Origin: Copromyces sp. CBS 386.78
Lineage: Eukaryota > Ascomycota > Sordariomycetes > Sordariales > Sordariaceae
Length of the DNA: 64,000 nt
Assembly: GCA_030685235.1 (NCBI GenBank)
Contig: MU839105.1
Location: 124,001-188,000, forward strand
Direction of reading: 5' to 3'
Part shown: piece after piece, positions 35,158-46,166 of the stretch
Layout: every line of letters begins with the position of its first letter
How positions within the stretch are numbered: position 1 is the first letter of the stretch
The notes under the pieces: generated by a model
What the model was told of the DNA's origin: nothing
Database searches by the model: none
The model's input: the letters and a program-made list of their open reading frames with translations, nothing else
Position numbers and translations under genes: made by a program

Positions 35158-38100
35158 AGACCTTCCTAAAATAAGGCAAAAGTAAAGCTATTTACAATTT
35201 TCTCTCTTCTAGTACATTAATCTCCTTAACTAAACTATAAGTATCTTCTAGAACGTCGTCGGGAACTTCCCTCTTAATCCTTATTTCTTTCCGAGCCGGC
35301 GCGTTCGTCATCTCTATTAAATCCCGGAACTTCTTATAATTTAATTATCTTAATACTTTTATTAAACCGTCTACTAATATTTTCTTTATCTTTAGATATT
35401 CGACCATAATCCTTCCTTCTATAATTTCCTACTATAATTAGTAACGATAAATATTAATATACTTTAATTTGGTTATTAATTATAATATTTTAACGGTTAG
35501 AATATAGATTATTTAGGTATTATTATAGCCAATTACAGGGATTTCTTAATTGAGGGGAATTTTAATCTCTTTATATAAACGTATAATAGCGATAATTTCC
35601 TTTATAGTATTAGAAATCGATAATAGCTCTGCTTCGGTAGTTAAGGTTAATATTATTTTTTATTTAGTAGTACCTTAGTAGACGAAATTACCGAATAATT
35701 TAATTGTAAAGCTATATAAGCTTTTCCGATTTAATATATTATTAGCGTATAAAATATTTAAAATTATTTCAAATTTTAATAACGATTTAAAGTAGAGAAA
35801 GAGATCTAGGTAGAATTGAAAATAATATAATACTTTATTAATAATTTTATAATATTAAGGATTAGGGTTATAATTGTGGCGAATTAGGCGGCTAACTATA
35901 AAGGCAATATTTATTCGGGTAATTATTATAGCGTATATTATCGATCCGACAACAATTTAATAATTCCGTATTTTATTAAAGGTAGCTATACTATTATAGG
36001 GTAAAAGTTCTTCGTTATTTATTAAAATAAAGGCGAAGGTATAGGGATTTTTAATAAATTTAGTAATCTTATAAATATATTCCCGTTGAAATAATTAAAT
36101 TAGTCTTACCTTTCAATTTCGAATAATTTCGATACTTAGAAACTATTAGAAATTATTACCCTTTATAAATTTATACTTCTCTTCTAAATTCTTTATTACT
36201 TAATTAACTTTATCGCGTAATTTTTAATCGAAGGTAAATATAATATCGTTAACGTAGTAGAAGATTAGAATCCTACCGCGTTTAAAGATATATAGATCTT
36301 CGAATAATAATTGGAAACCTATATTCTTAAAAATATTATTAAATTCTCATTATTAGAGTAGAAGAGTACGTTATAGATTATAGAGGGCCTTGAATAATTT
36401 AAATACTATATAATACTTTCGATATCTAAGGGGTATACGTATATAAATCTCTTTATTGAGATAGGCGTTGACGAAGGTATTTATAGCGTTATATTGGATA
36501 AGTTCGAGGTTAAATTTAGCAATATAAGCGATAATAAATCGGAAAGAACAACCGGCTAATATAGAAGCGTACGTTTTTTTCCTATAATAATACTATTAAT
36601 CCCCTCTAATTATAAGGCGAACTTTTACTTTTTAAAGGCGGCCGTACTTATTGAACTTATATACGTATACCTATATATAATTAAGGATCTAGGCACCTTT
36701 AGTACGAAAGATATCCTTATCGACTTCTACTTACGATTTTATCTCCTTATAATTATTAAAGTATATTTCTTCTATTTATTTAAAGAGGTTTCTTAATTCG
36801 TAATATTCGAAATTACAATGAATCTTTAGGACCGGGGGTAGATTTTAACGCTTAATAGAGTTTAGCCGGCTACCTTTAGTAATTAAACGATTAATTTTTA
36901 CCTTCGTAATAACCTTACCCTATTTTTAGCCTATTAATTAAACGAATTTCCTAGCGTTAAAAGTAATTTCCTATAGTTCGAAGGTTAGGAAAGAGATAAG
37001 TATTAATAAATTAATAATAAAATTAATAGAAAGAGCGGCTAGTAATATATTTAGAGGGGTAAGATATTTAAATATAAAGTCGAAGGATATTTTACTTTAA
37101 ACGTTAAATTTAATTGGCTTAGAGTTAATAATATTATTACTATTTATTTATAGCTCGTTATTAAGGAACGATAGTAGTAGTTAAGTAAAGCTATTATCTT
37201 TTATATTTTAAATTACGTTGAGGGGTTCGAAGTATTATATAAATAATTAAAGCGGGTAGTCGATTTTATTAAATAGGTTAGAAATTTTATCGCTAATTAA
37301 TTTTAGCCTTTCCTTAATTTCATTAAGGTTCTTTAAATAAATTGAACTTTCGTTAAATAATATATTATAAGTATAAACAATATAATTTACTTACGGGTTC
37401 TAGATTTAGTAAATAGATGAAATAGTATAGCCGACGAAGTAGCCGATCTATATTTTTAACTAGAGTTTTTTTCGTTATTACTCCTTTTTCTAGGCGATTT
37501 TTATTATTACGTAGACTTTATAATTATAAATACGTAAATAACTAAAATTAGGCTTCTAGGGATTAGTTTACACCTTTTTACAGTAGGCTACGAAGGTATA
37601 AAACCGTTCGTAGGAAGATTTTTAATTATAGAAATATTTAGGCGATCGGTTAGTAAAATAGATTATTATTAAGACAATTTAAGGCTAGAAATTATAAAGG
37701 AAATAGGAACTATTTACTATAGCGCGCGCCTTTTTTTTAATTATACCCCCTAAACGTTTAGTACCGCCATTTTAAATTTAAATATTAAGTATTAAAGGTT
37801 CGAAAATAATAAGGTGAATAGCTAGTTTATCCTTAACGTATTAGCTATTAAATTCGTTATCGTATTTAATATATTTAACCTTAACGTTATATTAGTAATT
37901 AATCGTATTAATAATTAAAAATAGACCTTTAACAATAGCCTTTACTATACGTATCGTTATATAAATATCTTAGACGAATTTAGTCTATTGATAAGTAATA
38001 AATATTATGTATTTAAAACCTCCTTTCTTTTATTCGTATTCGAGAAAGTTAATAGCGAACTATTCTCCCGGTCTAAAACTTCGGTCGCGTAATTTTTATA

Positions 38101-40327
38101 TAACTTATCGTTTAATTTTAAATATATTATACGCATTATATTAATAAGTCGTTAGTCCTTTAAATTTAGCGCTTTTAATATTATATAAGTATTTAAAAAT
38201 TTACGGATTATAGTAACCGAACTATTCGTATTAGAATTGGACGGGTATTTTATACATACGACGGTTAATATAGGAATTAAAATAGTTTTATCGAGCAAAA
38301 AAAGTAGTATAATTAAAGGAGAGGGGAAGGTATTCGAAAACCGTTTAATAATAAATCGTTTAAAGGAAATAAAAAATCGAACCGTTTAGCCGACGAAAGT
38401 AATTATTAAGTAGTTTATAATCCTAGTGAAAATTTTACTTTCGAAGTAGGCGTAAAAATATAAGATTTATAATAAAATTAGGGTAAAAGGCGACTTCTTT
38501 TAATTATAGCCGTAGAATTCCCTTCTCTCCCTATATTTCTATATTAATAATCCTAAAACCTTTAATAAATATTTAAAAATCTCTAACCTAAACGTAGTCC
38601 TTTGGGGACGCTGTTTAAAACGAAGAAAAACAATTAATTTCGTTAAAAATATAAAGGGAAACTTTAAAATTGAGGATTACTAAATTCTTAAGTAAGTAAA
38701 TATCCCTTCTATTATTTGCATTAAAAGTACTTTATTTAATAAAAAATATTAAATCGTAAGTGCCGATTTCTCATCGCTTTTAAACTTTTAAAGTAACGGT
38801 TTACGTAGAAGCGATAAAGCGGTCCTATATTTGGTTCTTAGCCTTCTTTACCTCCTTACGGATTTCGGGAAATTTTTTAAAATTTTTATTAATAAGCTTC
38901 TAAATAGAATTATTAAGTTTTTAAATAGGGTTATCTTTTATTTTAAATATTAAGTACTAGTAGTATATTATTGGGTAAGGGTTTTATTCGTATATTTTAT
39001 ATAGTAACGCAAATCCCCCTTTTTTTTTCAGCTATAAAGAATTATTTACATTTTTATCTGCGCTACGTTTTTTCTTTGCATATACTTTCCGCTTTTTTTT
39101 ACGATTAGAATTAGGAGCGTCCTCCTTCTTAGGTATAAGCTCTTTCGAACTAGATTGGCTAGTATCCTAAGCGCTACGAATTATAGTTTTTTTACCGGCT
39201 AGTAGTACAATACGTTTTAGTATACCGATCCTTCTAAAGTTAGCGGATACATCCTTATAATTTAAGGACGAATCTTCTAGGTCGCATTTAAATTTTTAAG
39301 TATTATTTACCTAGATAGGTTTATATTTACGGATTATATTAATAAAATTAGTAAATTATAAGGTGGGGGAGGTAGCTTCGCTAACGCTTAGTCTTTTATT
39401 GTAAGCGATAAGGACTTCCTAATTTAAAATCTATTTTTCGAAATCTTTAGGTAGTTTCCTAGCGGTCTCCTTAATGAAGGCTTAGTATTTTCGCCGGGTA
39501 GTAGCGATTTAATCGATAGGGCGGTAATTAATTTGGTATTTAATTTATTTTAATTATTTACAGGTAAATTTATTTTATTCGAAAGCGGTATCGGCGAAGT
39601 AGTTAACGATGTAAGTACTTATTTAACTACAGACTTTTATATTAACGTCGTTAAAGTCCTTTTAATACTTATAGTAGGCATTGTACATATTATTAGCTTA
39701 ATCGTAAATAGCTTTTCTTTTTGCGGTAAAATCCGTAGCGGGGTTAATTACTATATCCTCTTTAATATTTTATTCGGTACGGTATTTATCTTCTTCTTTA
39801 AAATCTTTTTCGTCATTTAAATCTTTTTTAAATTCTCGTTGGAATTAAACAGTAACGGTAGTAATAGCAGTAGTAGTAGCAGTAGCAGTAGCGGCCTTAG
39901 TATTATTTTCATTAAGTTAAGTTTAAGTTTAGGTTTGGGTTATAATAATAGTTATTATAATTATCGCTACGACTTTTTTAATTCGGATCCCTCTATTAAA
40001 TTTAATAAATTCTTTTTTGGCCGCTAGTATACGATTTTTCGCGGGCTTTATAAGGAAGAAATCTTCCGGTTTAGGAGGTAAGACCTTTTAGATTATAGGC
40101 CTTTCCTTAAGTAATTAATTACTGAAATTTTTATTACTTCTAACTAGTCGCTTAAAAGTTTTATATTAATTAGGCTAATCGCTTTAGGTCTTAAGGACGA
40201 TTATAATAGCTTTATTTATAGATTCTTTTAATAGAGATATAGTTAACGTTATTAGTATTGTAGGGATATTATTTATTATCGATTATCGTAGCGCTTCTAT
40301 CGTAAATACGTAAATCAGACTATTAAT

Positions 40328-40518
40328 TATTAAATGTGACTATATAGAATTAATTAATTGAAGAGTGTATATGTAATTAATTCGCCCAGAAGCCCCAGAA
40401 GGTCTGGGGGGTGCTAGAGTATCCTAGAGGGACCCAGAAACCAGTAATCTAGGGGGCTGGGCGGCTAACCCAGATTGAGTATAGCCAGAAACCCAGATAT
40501 CCACCCTCTAATCTGACA
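40328..40518 (-). repeat. LTR, right (5' LTR in element sense)
   Basis: 191 bp; outer end TCTGACA intact, inner end decayed to TATTAAA. All differences from the left LTR are transitions (about 21 by eye). Confidence 0.95.
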
Positions 40519-40523
40519 ACATG
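40519..40523. repeat. Target-site duplication ACATG, right copy
   Basis: Exact match of the left copy at 34947-34951, directly after the TCTGACA terminus. Confidence 0.9.
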
Positions 40524-40590
40524 GGCTCTTGCAAGGAGCCAACTCAGGCAAGCCAGTGCCAAACTGTCGGGTCCGAGTATCACACGCCCC

Positions 40591-41046
40591 TCAGATTGAG
40601 CTGAACCTTTCCAGATAAGCACGGACGACACGCCATGCCATGAAGAGCATACACATACCAGCCCCAGCTATTATAAGAACCATTAAGCGGGTTTCTTGTC
40701 CAAAGAGGAAGGGGAATGCCGCCAACGTGCAGCGTTGCATCCTTCTCGCCTCGTTTCTTGCCTTTTCACAAAGGACTTTGAACCAGCTCACGCATCTGAC
40801 CCCGTCCCAGGGACTCTGACTCGTGGTTCCATACTCGATCCCTACAAACCGATTCCTACCGGGCAGGCCGGTGAAGAGCCGTCGTCTGGGCATTGTGTCA
40901 CCATCAAGTCCCATGATCAGCCAGTGACTCGTCCCCTTGCACAACAGCGAAGCGACAGTCTTAGTATCGTTTCCCTGTCCTCCGCTCATTGGGGTTACGA
41001 TTAGATGGGAAACACCTCCCTCGCGCGTAGCGGAGAGGACGACCAT
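40591..41046 (-). CDS. Possible small membrane protein, hypothetical
   Basis: A frame of 151 aa from the first ATG. I do not recognise it. It has a mixed, protein-like composition with charged middle part CEKARNEARRMQRC and a C-terminal hydrophobic stretch LMVLIIAGAGMCMLFMAW followed by RRV-like basic residues, which would suit one tail-anchored membrane span. No splice partner or homologue was recognised and codon use is not distinctive, so this may be chance. Its stop is only 72 bp from the retroelement's right end. Confidence 0.25.
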   Translation of the reverse strand: MVVLSATREGGVSHLIVTPMSGGQGNDTKTVASLLCKGTSHWLIMGLDGDTMPRRRLFTGLPGRNRFVGIEYGTTSQSPWDGVRCVSWFKVLCEKARNEARRMQRCTLAAFPFLFGQETRLMVLIIAGAGMCMLFMAWRVVRAYLERFSSI

Positions 41047-41800
41047 AGTCCTGGGATTGACATGTGAATCCTCCGAATCCAAGCGAGCACAAGGGCAAGA
41101 CAGCGGACTTTAACAAAGGATACGTCCGAATGCTGGCTGATTCCAATCCATGATGTTCGACGTGATGGGGTTTGGTAAGACGGCTTGGTGTTCCTGGATT
41201 CCCGCATGCGAGGTCTTTCTCAACAGCACACCTCTCTCTTCCCATGTCTGACTCTCATCTCACGTACCTAGACCATGGAAGGTATGGGTACAGATGGGCA
41301 GGGGACGGAGAAGCGAGACAGAAGGAGGACAAGTACCGGCTACTTTGTTGCCTGTTCTCTGTTAGTGCTCGCACACGGGCTCAAACAGGAGACGATTGGC
41401 CCAAACCGTCCATCATGCCCCACATCAACCACACGCAAGGTCGCAAGCACAGCATCCCTGAGAGATTTCGACTTGTGATTCGCTTCCGGTCTGTCGGGAT
41501 TTGGAAAATTGGCAAGTCGACTGGAGCGACTGGGCCGCACAATGGGCCCCGACAGAGCCAACAAAGAATCAAGACATCCTTGGTGGTTTCAGAAACAGGC
41601 ATCACGATCCTTGGGGGTGCCCTTGCCCGACAAGCTCAAGCCTGGGGAGGCCGTTGTCGTGTCCGCCTGTGCGGGGACTTGCGATGATAACCATGAGGAG
41701 GTAGGCAAGTACTGTACAATCTAATGCTGGTTTGTTTGTTACCTTGGTACTCCTAGCATACTCGATGAAATCTATCCCGAATTGGACCAAACCTCAAAAC

Positions 41801-41996
41801 GATAAAAATACGATAGCTAAGTACGGGTCGGGGAGGCATCAACGGGATTCAATATTGCATATTGAAACTGCCAAATAGCATATTCTAGACAAGATTATGC
41901 CTTGCTTATGGACGAAACGAATCAGTTCAATATGAGAATGCCCAAGGGGGTTGGCCCGAGGTCTCGAGCTAACAGACAAACCGGTATTGGACTGTA
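41801..41996 (+). repeat. Dispersed repeat, copy A
   Basis: Alignable in order with 59148-59355: AAAAAT, GCTAAGTACG, AGGCATCAACGGGATTCAA, ACGAAACGAATCA, and the near-identical GAGGTCTCGAGCTAACAG plus TATTGGACTGTA. No coding content is seen. Confidence 0.75.
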
Positions 41997-44900
41997 GTAC
42001 TTGGGTACTGTCCAGGTACATGGTTGAAATGTCTCTGTACAATGCGGGTATGTTTCATCTGCCGGTGAGTTGCAATTTCTCCGCAAATGTTCGTTTCGCC
42101 GACCTGTCTCGGTGAAGTGAAAGTATGGACACTGATCTCGACGGTCACAGATACCACCAGTCTGGCTAATACCGCCTCTCAAAGCTTCCTAGTATCGTGG
42201 TGAAGGATCTTGGGAACCGACTAGCCCGCAAACGTACAGATACGGGCACAGCTCGCTTGACTATCGCGTCACCAGATTCAGCCTCGCTCACAGAAATGTC
42301 TCCACCCCCAGACATGAGTGTTGGGATGGGATCATACGGCAGCTAGATCGGCCTACTTGCTGTTGGGTTTGACCGCCTTTTCCCCAGCCCATAGTTACGG
42401 GCTCCGGATGCGGGCGACTTGGTTCCAGATGCCCCTTTTCGTGGATCCCTCCAACCGCTGACTCGCCTCGAGTGTATCGCATTCGGCGCCTCGACATGAG
42501 TGTTCCAGAAACATTAGGCTCTTTGCCTTTCCGGGCGTCGGCAGGACGTTTCCGAGAATTGATGGATCACTTTACTGCTTTGGTCAGTGCCAAGGAGGCG
42601 CCGACTACCCTCTATTAACTTCATTATCAACAGTTGTTTGGGTCCAAATTACAGTAATTTGACCCAGCTTGGTTTTGCAGAGATGCCCGATTTGGACGGC
42701 TCGCGCTGTCTGGTTGGTCCAAGCTAGCTAGTACACCATCTGGCATGCTGGCAGCGGGTGGGTAAGTATCAAGACCAATGCTAGCTTCACCCGTCTGTAC
42801 TCGCTTGGAGAGACTGCTGATTTCTGCGTTTCTTTGTCTCTGTCAACACCTTTCGCAGCAATCAGTTACGACATATTTCCGCCATACCACCGAGGAACAG
42901 GCAGTGTGCAACCGGTACTGCTGCGTTCATGGGGAAACCGGGCAACGCCCTGGCGACCAACTCAGCGTTATGGATCGGTCCAGACTACTGCGGTATACGG
43001 CACCAGGAAATCCCCGACTGAGAGCTGTATTGAACGCTCAGACGTGGCTCTGTTAAGTTTCTTTCTCTACTTCATATTCATGATGATCCATGAATGACGT
43101 ATGGGGTTGATACTGGTCTATGATTCCCGATTTTGTGGGACAACTGCAGGCTTGGGGCATGTTGTTGTTCAGTCCATGGCGAGTGCCATTCGGTCGGGAC
43201 ACTGAGCCTTTCAGGAATGGAGTATCGGGTGCAGCAGCCTATCCGGCCTAAGTTCACTTCCCAAGTGTTTTGTTGGAGACAAGTACCATCATGCGGAGTC
43301 CAGTGAGTGGCAAGCGAGACACCGGGGCAAAGGGGGTAGGCTACCAGACGCTCGGGACGAACAACAGACCCTGCAGGATGATTCCGGCAAGGTGAGCTGC
43401 GACAACGAGTAGGTAGAGGTACCTCTAGCTACCTCGGCCCTGCGTGGTACATATGAGTTGTCTGTAAATTTCAAGACGCCACTTTGGTCTTGAACTTTCA
43501 CTCGTTTCAGATACTCCACCGCCTACGAACCACCTTACACCATGAAGCAAGGCTTGGTTATTGCACAGAGAATAGTCGTCTTCCCAATGGACGTGTTCGT
43601 TAAATACCTATGTAAATAAACTTCTGACCCCCTAGGTCACGAAGCGGGAATAGCTTTTTCATGGTTAGCGCAAGGTCATAACCGGTGTGAACTAGCCACT
43701 CTCATCACTTGTCACTTTTCTTTGTCTTCGCCGTTCAGAGCCCGGGATGCCTTGCATGCATGCTTTAGCATATTTTGACAACACGTGTTGGGCGAACTTG
43801 CTCCTACCCAAAGAATAGCCACGCCATCCAGTTGGAGATTTTGGATGGTCCCTTTGCTGTTGTGTTGTTGTTCCCAGGGTCGTCCGGAATCTGACCTGTC
43901 ACTTACATTTTCTTACCTTACCTCGAAAATTCCGACCCGCACGCAGGTTTACCTGTACCGAAAGAGACGAACATGTTCTATGCTTACGAAGCCCGTTTCA
44001 GAATCGAGATTCGGACATCCAAGCGCGCAGCACACCAACAACGCATACTTTAACCACAAATAAAGAAAACAGGTTTCCGTTCCGGAGCTGTGGATGGAGC
44101 AATCATTGGAGTGTTTTAAATTATCGAGTTGTCACGAACGGTTTGCTGCATGCATGAGAACAAAGGGGAACTTTTTATACCTGACATTGTTGACAACCCG
44201 TCAGAACAAGCCCCACGGAAGAATGTATGAACCTCAGGGGTCCTATTATGATACTCAAACTCAAAGGGAAATCCGTCCAATTGGATCTTCCACGGCCTCC
44301 TGTTCTGGCTCGATAACTAGCTCAACCGTGAAACACCGCCATCCGTCCACTTTCCGATTCCAAACATTGTTTAGTTAATATGCAAGATACGTTTGCTTTG
44401 CTTTCAAATCTCGAAGCCTAGATCTCCCTCTTCCCTGCAGTGCATTTCTTCCCTGAACGTCAAAGTTTTGAAAGTCTCCTATTCGAGCTTTCTTTCCTTC
44501 TTCCTTCCCTTCCTTCCTTCCCCGTTCCCTGTTTCCCGGATCCGACACTTAAGCGAGGCTACCCAACCAGCTTAACCCGAGCAAGGGAGGTGCCGCGCCG
44601 CCACATCTTAATAGGTAGAGGTGGTGGTAATTCCAACGTCCACTTGCTTTTCATCTGGATCCCAATGGATCTCGGTTGGGGCTATTTGACGTCGCTTAGA
44701 ATGTAGATGAATGGGACGCCAGGCAACGGGGACATTGTTAGTCCGAACAAATAATCAAAAAAAACCAAAAAAAAAAGCGGAAGTGACCATCACAGAGAGA
44801 TAGATGTACCACCTACCTACCTCCCAACTGCCCCAAGCCCACCTCACAAACAGAAGGAACTAAAAATACTCATCCCCGATGTCGTCGGATGCTTGACTCC

Positions 44901-45575
44901 TTCCTCCCTTCCTTCCTTCTTTGAGCTTCCACTGACAGACAAAGACACCAGCTTTGCGGCGCAAAATACGGCGCGATATGTTGTGTAACCCGAGAAATTG
45001 TTAATGATCAGCCTAGAAGGTCCGTGCCTGCCCTTGTCCTCCTTACGAGTCTAGAATCTAGACCGGACCCCCCGGCCGACAACTGAATCACGACCGGGAC
45101 GACCAACCTCGGTTCCGGACTGTCGGTGCCAGGGTTGCGGTCGAGCCAGGTTGATCTAGCGATCTGAGTGTGATAGCGATCGTCGGAGCGTGGAGTTTTG
45201 GTCAGAAATATGGATACTTCAGGTAATTAGGTAGGTAAGGTCCATAGATAGGTGTTGAGCTGAGGGGGGGGCCGATGATCTTCGCGCATGACCGTGATAG
45301 TGACGGTGGTCGTGATGACAATGGTGATGGCGATGCCTTCACTTCGCTTGGATGTTTGGGATTAATTACCAGAAAGGTAGACTGTCCATGTACCTGTACG
45401 TGTAGTTGATCTGGCATCTTCATTGCTAGGTAGTAGAGGTAAGCTCGCAAGTTAGTGAGGCACTACACTACCCGTCCCAGAAATCTTAGTAAGGTACTAT
45501 AGACCACTATAAAATATTCAGGTACCCGACTCGCTTGCGTTGGACAACACGGCGTTCATATTCCACATTCTACGG

Positions 45576-45640
45576 ATCATCCGGCTGGTTACATAGGCCA
45601 TTCAGCAGGTTACAAAGACCATCCGGTAGGTTACATACAT
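45576..45640. repeat. Short tandem repeat, three ~22-bp units
   Basis: CATCCGGCTGGTTACATAGG, CATTCAGCAGGTTACAAAGA and CATCCGGTAGGTTACATACA follow each other. No function is apparent. Confidence 0.8.
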
Positions 45641-46166
45641 CATAGTAAAGGACAGTCACACAGGACACTCATTGTTACCGATAGACGGGTTCTCCGTCTT
45701 ACCTCCGACCTCAAGGGCTCAGAGGGTAACTGCGTAGTCTGTTTTGAGTTATGCGAGATTGGGCGCATAAAGGTGCCGGCGTATGTGGCTAGGCGTAGGA
45801 CAGGAAAATGTTTGCTACATAGATCTAAGTAGGGAGCCTATTCGGAGCACCGGGTTCGGTCAAGGTAGTGGGGCTCGGGGAGATGTTGCGAAGATGACCA
45901 AATTTTAGTAGGCAGTGACATAACGGCAATGGCTTTCTTCGGTCCCAACTGTTACTGTGGATGGAACGAAGAGGATGGAAGGGTATTTGACACAACTCCC
46001 TTCTAATTCATGTCTGCCCGGACGTGATATATCTGAAGCCACGATGCACTGGGGATGGTCCTTGAAATATGACTTTGATCTAACAAAGATCCCCTCAAAT
46101 TAACGAGACACGGTTCCCAAATCTAGGACCGGCGCTAACGGACAGCCTCAGTCGCCGTCCCCGACT

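Larger units (their letters stand above)
34952..40518 (-). mobile_element. Ty1/copia LTR retrotransposon, inactivated by RIP
   Basis: A 5567-bp element bounded by two 191-bp LTRs and ACATG duplications. The interior is extremely AT-rich, with CA and TG almost absent but CG kept, the dinucleotide pattern of repeat-induced point mutation. On the minus strand fragments of the polyprotein survive: GYFVGY at 37426-37443 (the conserved end of the integrase region, followed by SSIY and NESSIYLK), RT catalytic box read as YVND at 36245-36256 after EDLYIFKRGRILIFY, and an RNase H box TEAELL near 35624-35642. Order on that strand is integrase, reverse transcriptase, RNase H, which defines the copia class. 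Stops occur throughout, so no protein can be made. The purine tract lies beside the left LTR, agreeing with a minus-strand element. The Gag end (about 39-40.3 kb) is too degraded to read. Confidence 0.93.
40519..46166. other. Gene-poor region right of the retroelement
   Basis: 5.6 kb. One possible small membrane protein frame (40591-41046), one copy of a dispersed repeat (41801-41996), CTTC-type runs near 44500, and a short tandem repeat (45576-45640). Nothing else looks coding. Confidence 0.45.

Noticed and set aside
39839..40027. Ser/Asn-rich plus-strand frame inside the retroelement
   Set aside because: Arises from AT-rich RIPed DNA and a (TAG)n-like run; it is antisense to the element's coding strand.
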